Below, one piece after another: positions 14,106 to 23,329 of a stretch of 64,000 nt of DNA. Numbering within the stretch: the first letter of the stretch is position 1; each line of letters opens with the position of its first letter. The notes beneath the pieces were generated by a model. It was not told the DNA's origin. It saw nothing but the letters and a program-made list of their open reading frames with translations, and searched no databases. The position numbers and the translations under genes are program-made. Source of the stretch: Purshia tridentata (Eukaryota; Streptophyta; Magnoliopsida; Rosales; Rosaceae); contig QANT01004633.1 of the NCBI GenBank assembly GCA_003254885.1, positions 1-64,000 of the forward strand, in the 5' to 3' direction.

Positions 14106-14836
14106 TTGATTAACATGCACTTAAGTTTTATTAACCTCTTAATTTAGTACACAATATTACAGATTAATGAGAATAGGGCATGATTCTGCAAACTGTATCA
14201 ATTTTCTAAATATGTAATTTTTAATTATTATTAGAAGTACATGGCAAAAAAAAAAAAAAAATTTCTTAATAGAAGTTTTTCTTGCTTTCTGCTAAATGTT
14301 TTTTACTTTGAGAATGGGAAATGTTTTCTTTTCATAAAGAATACAATAGGAGCCTTTAGATACTTCACGATGTACAATTATGCTTGTGTTTGGTATCTCT
14401 CGTATAAATTTGTCTTTTACTTCTTCAGGCCAGTATCCTTGCTGTAGGCAGAGGCAACAAAGTTGTCGAACCAGTAATTGGTAGTGATGGTAAGATATAT
14501 GTTGCTTATTCTACTGCTGGTCTAAATTTTGATTTATTGTGCATTGGGCTAGCTAAAAAAATGAACTTCTTTTCTCCTTAGGAATTGAGAGGCCAGCAGT
14601 TGTCACTAAAATGAACTTGACATTATCGGCGGATCATCGTGTTTTTGATGGCAAAGTTGGAGGTAATACAATCTTTATCTGAAATAAAGCTTCAAACAGA
14701 AAAATTGGATATGAAATTACTGAACCTTATTGTCTTTCTGATGCCATATAAACTGGCATATGCCAATCTATTTTCAGGTTCATTCATCTCAGCTTTACGT
14801 TCAAACTTCAGTGATATCCGAAGACTTTTTTTGTAA
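5990..14836 (+). CDS. LTA3: Dihydrolipoyllysine acetyltransferase, E2 of mitochondrial pyruvate dehydrogenase (two lipoyl domains)
   Basis: E2 moves the acetyl group from E1 to CoA in the mitochondrial pyruvate dehydrogenase complex. I placed 23 exons, all in frame, giving 636 aa: 5990-6084, 7407-7457, 7966-8020, 8096-8129, 8412-8458, 8583-8627, 8791-8864, 9241-9310, 10123-10314, 10408-10452, 10571-10644, 11279-11348, 11599-11994, 12584-12644, 12722-12766, 12867-12950, 13265-13341, 13445-13507, 13848-13918, 14009-14069, 14429-14489, 14582-14662, 14778-14836. An Arg/Ser-rich N-terminus suits a mitochondrial presequence. Two lipoyl domains follow, each with [10 protein letters not shown] (lipoyl Lys about 123 and 250), then a subunit-binding domain (about 327-370, [16 protein letters not shown]) and the catalytic domain ending in DHRVFDG (His about 609). 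Length and the double lipoyl domain match Arabidopsis At3g52200. The two lipoyl units use the same exon pattern, showing an internal duplication. Short CT microsatellites abut several splice sites. Very sure. Confidence 0.95.
6091..6118. repeat. (TC)n microsatellite next to E2 donor 1
   Basis: About 14 TC units begin 6 bp after the GT of the first E2 intron. Confidence 0.9.
7915..7943. repeat. (CT)n microsatellite before an E2 acceptor
   Basis: About 14 CT units lie some 20 bp upstream of the acceptor of E2 exon 3, where a polypyrimidine tract would be. Confidence 0.9.
9393..9419. repeat. (AC)n microsatellite in E2 intron
   Basis: Interrupted AC repeat within the 812-bp intron 8 of the E2 gene. 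Confidence 0.85.
12126..12189. repeat. (GA)n microsatellite in E2 intron
   Basis: Imperfect then perfect GA repeat of about 60 bp in intron 13. Confidence 0.9.
14074..14101. repeat. (CT)n microsatellite next to an E2 donor
   Basis: CT repeat starting 5 bp after the end of exon 20, immediately behind the GT. Confidence 0.9.
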
Positions 14837-15826
14837 TGACATTGACAAGAAAGGCCTCAAATTTAACTATGAGATTTCCCATGAATAACGATGGTGGCGG
14901 CGGGTTCTCTTTCAAGTCATTTGAGAAAATCACAATATTTTATTCCCAGGATATCCATTGCCCGCTGCACATTCACATTTCATGTGCCATCTTGGTTTGC
15001 AGATTTTTTGTAGTCACATATCAAATTCAATTGTTTGTGACAGCAAAATCATTGAGGTACCAATTGGTGCAAAATTTTGCATGACTTCATAATGCAAATG
15101 TTGTCTTCTCTCTTTAACAAAGGGAATGATGTAAAAACATGCCACAAAAAATGAAAAAAGAAAGGAATTTCAAGAATAAATTTCATTTTTAATGTGCAGA
15201 ATTCGGCCCTTCTCCTTGGCTTTCAGGTATAGCCCAATATCATTTTTTCCCAGTTCTCTCTAGCGCACAGTCCTCACTGAAAATACCATCCAGATTGAAA
15301 ACTCGATTTCAAATGAAACGAATTGTACCATTTGGGAAAAAGGGTGAAATACGACCAATAATGTTTATTTCACCAAATCGATTAATCAAATTTGCTTAAC
15401 AAAAGATATGTTAGAAATACATCAAAATTTGGAGTGTGTTCTAAAAACAAATGAGGTCCAAATGCCTAAATTTTGTTGAGAGTGTTTTTGTCAGTAAGAC
15501 CTTATGATACAGTATAAATGTATGGAACCTCCTACTCTTTAATACCCATAAGAATTTAAAAGTATCCAAAATAACTCTTCCCAAGTGCATGCGACGTACA
15601 TGCAAACAACACAGCTGCTATAGTGTTGGGTTTAGAAGCTACTAATCTTATTAATTTAATAAAGATATCAAACAAAGCTCACGTGAAAAAAATGGATAAT
15701 CCTTCTTAATGAAATATTTTATTGCTTATGGAACAAAGCCAAGGGATATTTCTAATCTCGTGCCTCGAAGAAAAAAAAATGGTGACGATGGTACTCAAGT
15801 TCAACTAACTACTCATGCACTCACAC
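14837..15826. other. Spacer between convergent genes
   Basis: This holds the 3' ends of the E2 gene (+) and the DUF455 gene (-). The open frame at 14836-15084 has no recognisable family and is probably 3' UTR. Nothing else was identified. Confidence 0.5.
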
Positions 15827-16904
15827 TCACTTCTTCACCTCACTCTGCTCTTTGACAACAAGAGGCTCATACCAATGAGGCCCAAACCCAGCAGCTCTCC
15901 TCGCTTCTTCATTGAAAGGTGGCTTCAACACCCCCCTAAAGTACCTTCTCACAATTCCATGAAACTTTCTAACAGTCTCTTCATCATCATCTTCTTCTTC
16001 TTCACATCCCAAGCTGAAGCTCTGTTGATGATCCGAGTCAGGCTTGGTTGTCGTCGTCGATCTCAGGCAGAGATATTTGAACCATTTCACTCCAGCAGCG
16101 CAGTGGGTTATCTCTTCTGGGTACACTACACTCTCCAGCAACGCCGCCGTTTCGTTATCGCCTCCATTGCGGAAGCGAGAGATGGTAGTCGGCAGCACAT
16201 CCAGTCCTCTCGCCTCGTGCACGCAATGCTCCACCGCCAGACGCGCCATTAGGTCCTCGGAAGTGGCGGCGGCAGAGGCCCAGAGCCCGTCGTGAGCCAC
16301 CAGAGCTCCGTAGTAAGAACCCATCTCCTCGAGCCGCGTGGCAAGCAGAGTGAAGTGCCGGCCTTCGTCCTGAGCCACCTTCACGAAATCCGTGAAGAAC
16401 TCTCTGGGCATCGCCTCTTGCTTCCCAAACCGAACAATTATATCCTACACAACAAAAGTGTACAATACACATCAGAGACTAGCTACAAGAGTGTACAACC
16501 GAAGCTCAAACCGAGACAAGTATAGAGTACCCAAGACAAATCAATTGCCCAACTCTCGATGTGCGCGAGGCTATGTACCATGGCCTGACGGCTCTGCAAG
16601 CTGCCGCCTTTGCCCAGCTTCGGCATCAGACTTGGCGCCACCAGCCTAACCTGTAAAACAACAAGGCATTCATCAAACACTTGGCGAACAAATTGTAATA
16701 ATAACAAGCGTCCGCAACAACGTTGGTGAGCCTGGCGGGGCGATCTGGTACGGGGAGGTCCAGCGACGGGTAATAGGCGCGAGTGATGGTCCCTTGGAGC
16801 CATTGAGTCGCCACCGAGTCACCTACTCGGGCCTTTTCGAACGGGTCCGCCGTGTTCAGCACTCGGAGCGCCGCTTCCACCAAGCTCTCTTCCTCTCCGC
16901 TCAT
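15827..16904 (-). CDS. DUF455 ferritin-like protein (HI_0077-type)
   Basis: Three exons on the minus strand (16904-16722, 16650-16531, 16444-15827) give 306 aa. The protein belongs to the DUF455 family, predicted to have a ferritin-like four-helix fold; its reaction is unknown. The residues expected of a di-metal helix bundle are visible in order: HIESWAIDLSWD, QDEGRHF (ExxH), VHEARGLDV and YPEEITHCAAG (ExxH). That pattern suggests a di-iron or similar metal site, which is inference. An acidic insert (EEEEDDDEE) lies near the C-terminus. Introns are short (71 and 86 bp). The start (ATG 16904-16902) is the first in-frame Met and lies only 179 bp from the start of the divergent cap methyltransferase gene. 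No targeting signal is obvious. Confidence 0.88.
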
Positions 16905-17083
16905 GTTTTTGTTTTGTGGTTAGAAAATATTATCCGAATTTCTTAAATTCGAATCGAAGTTTGAACCAAATTATTACCGGGTCGGACCCGTGAAATTTAA
17001 TTGCCAAGCAGGACCGAAACTAGGAGGTAATTTCATTTTGTACAAAGCTCGTCTTCTCCGACCTCTTTGTTTCGAGCTGAAGG
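16905..17083. promoter_or_regulatory. Short bidirectional promoter between DUF455 and cap methyltransferase genes
   Basis: Only 179 bp separate the two divergent start codons, so both 5' UTRs and both core promoters must fit here. No canonical TATA box is obvious on either strand. The stretch holds a CG-rich patch (GGGTCGGACC near 16979-16988) between AT-rich flanks. Shared transcription control is an inference from the spacing. Confidence 0.6.
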
Positions 17084-20000
17084 ATGATGAGTCAACACGC
17101 GGGGCCAAGAGCCGAGTCGACTCACCATCGACTCTACGAGTTCGCGAAAGCTGCACTCACCAAGATCTTCGTCCACCCCTACGCGACGGTCTGTCTGTCA
17201 CTGACCTAAAACTCTCAGTCTTCTATACTCACGCACATACCTGTATGTATATAATTGGGTGATTTTGTGGTGGTGTTGAGAAGGTGTGTGAGCTGTATTG
17301 TGGCGGCGGAGTCGATGCAGAGAAGTGGGACGAAGCCCAAATCGGTCACTACATTGGAATCGGTATTGCTCATTTTATTTTTTTGCGTAATTTTTATTTT
17401 TATTTTTTTGTATGGAGTTTTTGGTTCATTTTAATGGTGGGGCTTGTTATTGCCGTTGGTAGATGTTTCATCGTCTGGAATAAGCCAAAGAAGAGAAGTA
17501 TGGGAGAGCCAGAGGAAGGCTTACACTGCTGACTTCTTTGAGCTTGACCCTTGCATGGTTAGCCTCTCTCTCTTTACTCTTACCACTGTCATATTTCTCT
17601 TTTTTGGAAAATTTTGAATCAGGGTTCTTTCTTTTGGCTTTATTTTAGTATGAACTGGGTGTTATCCTTTTTTATGATTCTTTCAGTTTCAGTGTAATTT
17701 ATTGGGTTCTCATGTTGAAGCTTCTTCAAAATCATGTTCAGCAGTGTTCAATCTTATTATGTCTCTCTCTCTAAGGCTAGAATACATGCTTTGTGTCTTG
17801 AAACATAATGTCTGGTGTAATGGGAGGCATTCAGAGGGACTGGTAGTGACGAACTTTGGAAGTGGTAGTCTAAGATAACCTTTTCTATAGCTTGAAATGA
17901 AATAGATAATATAGGCCGATAAGGTTATGTACCTTAGTAGATGCATGTTAAAGGCATAAGAGCTGACATGCATGTTATAACTCACCTTCACAGCTTGCAG
18001 ACAAATTTGAGCTCGCTTAGCAGACACAGTGACCTATTTGTTTGGGTTCTCTGCATATTAACATTAGTTTGGAATGCACTAGTTGGAATATACAATGTCA
18101 AGGCAAGAGTATAAAAGGACATATTTCTAGTTTAAAGTTCAGTTAAGTGGCTATTGTTGCCTAGCTTACCATCTAAGCTGATTCTGTAGGATCACCAACC
18201 TCAAGTTGAATACTGCATCATCTCTCTTGAAAGCTTTCATTAACTCCATTTGTTTATGCAGTGTCTTTAAGAGGTTTCAATGAAATTTGAAAGTAAAGAT
18301 TTTGTCCCATTCATTTGAAACCCAAAATTGTCACTAGAAAGATATTAAGTGTGCTGACTTAAATTATTAAGATGGGCTTAGTGACCGTTTTCCCATGAAC
18401 TAACCATTGGGATCTTTTCTTAGTTAGCACTGTGCAGTTTCGATCATAAGTTATCCCTAGATGTTGGAGATATATATTTATGCCTCACCTTTTAAGTTTA
18501 AAGCTCAATAATACAACCTTCTGAAGTGATCTAATCTATGTGCCTTTGAGGCTTTAAATATTGACTGTTTGTTGACATATATCCAGGTTTCAACTAATAT
18601 GAAATATTATTTTATATGAGACTTTTATATATACAGGTTGGAAGCTTGGTCACCTAAAATTGCTTTGGTTAATTTTCCATCGTTTTTATTCTGCTTTCTT
18701 TGACAGTGGATTGCTTTGACAGGAAAATATAGAGATGCATCTGAAAGATAATACCAATCAGGCTGATTTAGTTTGCTGCTTGCAGAATTTGCAGGTTTCA
18801 AAAATATTCTCTAGATAATTTTCCTCTTCTTTTTCATTGTAATGGTCTTGTGTTTCTTTGGAGAATTGTTCCAAATTTGAAAGCATTTTTCACTTACAGC
18901 TATGTTTCCAAACTGAGGAGAGAGCAAGGAGACTATTGTTAAATGTGTCATCCTTATTGAAACCAGGGGGTTATTTTTTTGGTATTACTCCTGACTCATC
19001 TACAATATGGTATGGAATAAGCTTGCCAAAGACCTGTTGTTTAATTACTTGTTTTGTACCTAGCATTGAATTGGTTCAATTTTGAGTACTTTGTTGAATT
19101 ATTTTCGTATGTATGGAGATAGTAAAATTTGTCATGTTGCACATATGTGAAGCATCAAATATTGTAATTTCATCAAATGAATTCTCTCTCTCTCTCTGTC
19201 TCTCTGTCTCTCCCTCTCCCTATTTTCCTTGATATTGATACCATCCTTAATATTACTTCTTCAAGCCAAACTCTTTAATCTTTGAACTTACTATTTTTTG
19301 TCCCTTCGTGGACATCTGATCGAAATTTTCACCTTTTTTTTTTTTGTTTTCTTATTGATCTCTAATATCTGTGGTAAGTGCTAGATGAATCTATTTTCTA
19401 GCAAGAGGAAAAGGGAAGGGAGATTTTTGTTGCTAGATTATTAACAATATTGGTCATATAGGGCAAAGTACCAGAAGAATGTTGAAGCATACCACAACAA
19501 AAGCGTTGGCATGAAACCGAACATTGTTCCCAACTGCATTAGATCAGAGAACTACATGATCACCTTTGAAGTTGAGGAAGAGAAGTATGTATAAGTTTGA
19601 GATATTAAGCATGCCACCTAAGCTTTTGTTTTCTTGGACTGTTTTGGTCATAATTGTTCACTTCTTTTTGTTTCCCCCAACGGATATACTTCAAACTTTC
19701 AGGTTCCCATTATTTGGAAAGAAATACCAGCTGAAATTTGCTAATGATATCTGTCCTGAAACCCATTGCTTGGTTCATTTCCCAAGCTTCATCAGGTTTA
19801 CTTTTATTTCTGTCTATTAATGTTGCTTCCAAAGTTTGGTTCTGATTTTATGTTGTTTTGCTTAGTCAGACGTACAGGTTACTTTCTGGCATTACCAAAG
19901 TTTCTTTATTTTCAAGGCTTGCATATGTTAATGCTCCCTACTTTAAGATGGTTTTCTCACCTGAACTTCTTTGGTTTGAACTTGATGTAATATAATACCG

Positions 20001-21068
20001 TGCCTCTAAATTGAATGGAAATTCAGCAAATTTTAAATTAAAACTTACATTGGAGTAGGAATTGTAACTCTTAAATCACTCACACACACACACACACACA
20101 CATATTCTTCGGTTGATTGGCTTTTACTTGTTTAATGCATTAGATGTTGATTTTCAAATGATCTTAATGATACACTTCTGTTGTATGTTACTTAGGTTAG
20201 CCAGAGAAGCCGGTCTTGAGTATGTGGAGATTCAAAACTTAACTGAATTTTATGATGACAACAGGTTTTGAATTCTTCTTCTCTTCTTAAATATGTCACA
20301 AACATGTCTCTAGTATAGTTTTCTAACAATCCCTGTATTTAAAGCTTTCAAGCCATATTTATTATATCTTCTCATTTCACATAACTTATCATGGCTGGCT
20401 TTTCAATTTTTCTATACCATTTTTGCTGTAAGAGCACAATTTGCAGGCATGATAATGAATTTTGGCCCAAACCTGGTGGATCCTAGAGGGAGACTTCTTC
20501 CTCGATCACATGATGTGTTAGGTGATGCATTCATTGCCTTTCGGTTCTATGATGATGTCTATTGCAACTTGCCCTGTTGCACTTTATCTATAGCTTCTCA
20601 TTCGTTTGGCATTCCCCTTTTGCAGGTCTGTATACCACATTTATATTTCAAAAACCAGACCCTGATATTGCTCCCCCACTTATGACACCATTGTTGCGGG
20701 ACACAACTTACATTATTGATGAGGCAAGTATTTTAAAATTTGCAAAGAATACATTGGAATTGAGACTACGAAGCATGACTAGTCTCGTTATCACTGGAAA
20801 CTCAACATTTTTAATCTTAACAACCAACTTGTTTTTTAAAGAACTTTTCTCTGTGCTTGGTATGGATTTCGTTCTTCACATGATTCGAATATTATTCAAT
20901 TTTATTTTGGTACTGTAGAGAGATTGGCAAGCGACTGTGACGACTGTCTGGAGAGATGATGAAAAGAGTGGACCTGTAGAGCCGCCTCCTGGGCTAGGAA
21001 AGATTAGTGAACAAAAAGGGATTTTGGGTCCTGGCCCTGCTGAGTTGCGTTTTTCTGAAGCACTTTGA
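17084..21068 (+). CDS. mRNA cap guanine-N7 methyltransferase (plant type 2)
   Basis: Eleven exons give 360 aa: 17084-17188, 17284-17362, 17463-17557, 18723-18794, 18900-19009, 19462-19584, 19703-19795, 20196-20264, 20433-20521, 20626-20723, 20919-21068. The protein is a SAM-dependent methyltransferase related to the enzyme that methylates the cap guanine of mRNA in the nucleus. The SAM-binding motif I is VCELYCGGGVDAEKW (about residues 36-50), followed by SSGISQRREVWESQRKAYTA, LLLNVSSLLKPGGYFFGIT, and a cap-region segment AGLEYVEIQNLTEFYDDN. It closely resembles Arabidopsis At3g52210, the neighbour of the E2 gene there too, so gene order is conserved. Intron 10 begins with GC rather than GT (AG|GCAAGT at 20724). 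The two adjacent ATGs at 17084 and 17087 are both usable starts. Motif I differs from the classic form, so full activity is not certain. Confidence 0.92.
19182..19220. repeat. Imperfect CT-rich microsatellite in cap methyltransferase intron 5
   Basis: CT units broken by GTCT and CCCT blocks. Confidence 0.8.
20079..20102. repeat. (CA)n microsatellite in cap methyltransferase intron 7
   Basis: About 12 CA units. Confidence 0.85.
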
Positions 21069-21637
21069 GACCTGGTGCTTGTTGGAAGCAAGACAGATGC
21101 GAATGAGAACACTTATTTTAACATACAGGACAGTGTTTTGTGGGGGTAACTACAAAGTAGAAAACAGTAGTGTGGACTGGGGAGGTCCATTAATTTGCTG
21201 GGTAGACTCTGTTTTCCCTGTGGAGTCCAGGGTGAAGTTTTTAATTTCTGTACATTTTGTATGTAGGTTAGGCTGAAGAATGGAAGTTTTCACATTTGAA
21301 AAGAGAGACTAATTCTTATGCTCTGCCAAAGTTACCCTACAAGTGTAGCTAAAAGAGCAATTTCAATTTAGAATTGATTTAAACGAACCCAAATCTGTAT
21401 CCTTCTAGTAAACCTTATAATTGAGTTGACAGAAACTGAAATGGTTCAAAGATGCTTATACCTGCTCAAAGTGGATTAAACCCATGTCTAAACTCTAAAT
21501 TTAGTTTCAGCCAAATGCAATGATTTTCTTATTTGAAATTCTTCAATGTTGCTAAAAGATAAAAAATAGGTGGTGGTTTAGCTTCCCAAGAATAAGAGCA
21601 GGTACAGAAAAAGTTGAAAAATAAAAATACTGTATTG
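21069..21637. other. 3' UTR and spacer before tRNA-Arg
   Basis: No coding signal is seen. The first 200 bases read as a 3' UTR of the cap methyltransferase gene; the rest is AT-rich. Confidence 0.45.
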
Positions 21638-21710
21638 CACGCCCAGTGGGACTCGAACCCACAATCGCCTGATTAGAAGTCAGACGCCTTATCCATTAGG
21701 CCATGGGCGC
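21638..21710 (-). tRNA. tRNA-Arg (anticodon TCT)
   Basis: The reverse strand folds as a complete cloverleaf. It has a 7-bp acceptor stem (GCGCCCA with TGGGCGT), a D arm containing TGGCCTAATGGATA (A box), an anticodon arm CTGAC-TTCTAATCAG with anticodon TCT in the loop, and a T arm GTGGGTTCGAGTCCCAC (B box) with discriminator G. There is no intron and no encoded CCA, as expected for a nuclear plant tRNA gene. Poly(T) termination should lie below 21638; a T-rich run (TATTTTTATTTTT on the minus strand) is present at about 21618-21630. Confidence 0.96.
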
Positions 21711-22248
21711 TTGTTGTAAGATTCTGCTTATCAGAAGACTTTAAAATAATAGAACTTGATCACAAATTGACGGTGAATTTTGGGTGAAATGTATCTGCCA
21801 ATTTTCTTTCAATAGGATGGATGGCCGTTGGTCTAACTCTGCTCTTGTGATGGTGACGCACTCTGGGATCCAAATCTTCCCGTCAGAGAGATTTGAGGGA
21901 TAAAATTGAAAAAATAATTGAGTGATAAAGAGAAATTTGACAAGTTGATGATGATGTAGACAGTGGGTTCGTAGCTAGGTGTGGTTGGGTGCTGCTTGCA
22001 TGGTGAACACATGTTGGTCACCTGTGCCATTGCTATTTGCTTCTGCTTTCTTGGCACTATATATATTAATATGGCTGCACCCTCCAGCTTAGCTTTAATA
22101 TCTCATCACTCATCCCCCTTGTAAGTGCGTTCACATTCATTTTTTTGTACAAGGTAGACTCTACCTTGATCCAAACTTTGTGTGAAACAGTACCATATAT
22201 ATAATCTTATTCCATGCCCACCTTCCATACAGCTCAGTCAATTTTATT
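21711..22248. other. Spacer between the tRNA gene and the fold-back element
   Basis: AT-rich sequence without a recognised gene. The open frame at 21833-22057 (-) shows no family resemblance. Confidence 0.4.
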
Positions 22249-22587
22249 CGGCTTAATTACACTCATATACCCCTTAAAACTATTAAGTTTTCATTTTACC
22301 CCCTTAAAATTTATTGTGTCATTTGACTTCTTATAAGTTCTTTTCATGTCTCAGATAACCTATCAGTCAACCCTACATACTGTTAATATAGCTAATGTGG
22401 CAACTACGTGGCTGGGCATTTTTGTCTTTTTAGCCATACAATATTAACAGTGGAGTTGACGAATTCAATAATTATGAGTTATGTGAAACACGGAAGAAAC
22501 GTTATAGAGAACAAAGTGAGACATTAAATTTTAAAAGAATAAAGTAAGAAAAACTCAAAATTTAGAGGGTAAATGTGCATATAAACT
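22249..22587. mobile_element. Fold-back / MITE-like non-autonomous DNA transposon
   Basis: The two ends form a long imperfect inverted repeat of roughly 145 bp. The left arm reads GCTTAATTACACTCATATAC and runs into CCCCCTTAAAATTTATTGTG. The reverse complement of the right arm reads GTTTATATGCACATTTACCC and later TTTTAAAATTTAATGTCTCA. Further matched blocks (ATAA.GTT.CTT, TGT.TCA.ATAAC, GTCAAC, ACTGTTAATAT) keep the order. A non-matching loop of some 50 bp lies in the middle. An 8-bp direct repeat ATTTTATT flanks it (22241-22248 and 22588-22595), which would suit a hAT-type target duplication but is low-complexity. No coding capacity. The divergence of the arms suggests an old insertion. Confidence 0.72.
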
Positions 22588-22595
22588 ATTTTATT

Positions 22596-23329
22596 TTGAT
22601 AATGCTACGTTTTTGTCCCTATGATACTCTATACCATGTTCCATGAATAAACCAATGATTAACAATTGGGGTTTAGGAACTTGGATGTAAATTTCTCACA
22701 AAGGAAATAATAAATTACTTACAAATACAAATGTTTTTTATGCCAGACTATGAACTAAACAGCTCATTAGATAGATTTTTTATTTTTTGTGTGTGTGTGT
22801 GGATAGCCTTAGTGTGAACTGTGAAGACAGTGCGTGAATTTTCCCACAGTGAAAAGCAGTGGAGGGTAATTGAATCACAACGAGACAAAGTATTAAATGC
22901 CAAAAATCCGGCTTTGAGGCGCGTGGGGATTAAGAAGGCTTAAAAAACCGTTGGAGGAAAGATGACTTTTGTCCTAAGCATAAACCAGCAATCCATTTTC
23001 ACTAATTAGAGGACTGCAATCATTCTTAATTTTTTTTCTAATTTGTGATTAAGATATTTGTACACACTTTATATACGTTCAGCAACTTCTACTATACAGA
23101 GTACACGTATGCTACCCGCCAACCCCACCTGTCACAAACATCAGGAAGTTTCCCATTTTCCTCTCCATCCTAAAAGGCTAAAACTCTCTCTCTGTTTGTA
23201 GTCCTTGTGTTTGGTGAAAGATAGAACTGAACTAGAGAAACAGAATGATAAAGAGAGAGACAGGCTTTTTCTTTTCTTTTTGGTTACTGTAAGCATCAAG
23301 AACGAAGGTTCTTCCCACCAAAAAAAAGA
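22596..23329. promoter_or_regulatory. Upstream region of the Rab gene
   Basis: This stretch holds the promoter and 5' UTR of the Rab gene. A TATA-like TTATATA lies near 23069-23076 and a purine-rich leader (AGAGAGAGACAGG) near 23253. Nothing else is recognised. Confidence 0.4.

Noticed and set aside
14228-14280. ACATGGC plus poly(A) between TTAGAAGT-like words in E2 intron 20
   Set aside because: The tail motif resembles the other micro-inserts but the flanking repeats are short and imperfect, so I did not count it.
14836-15084. 82-codon open frame overlapping the end of the E2 gene
   Set aside because: Starts at the E2 stop codon and has no homology; most likely 3' UTR.
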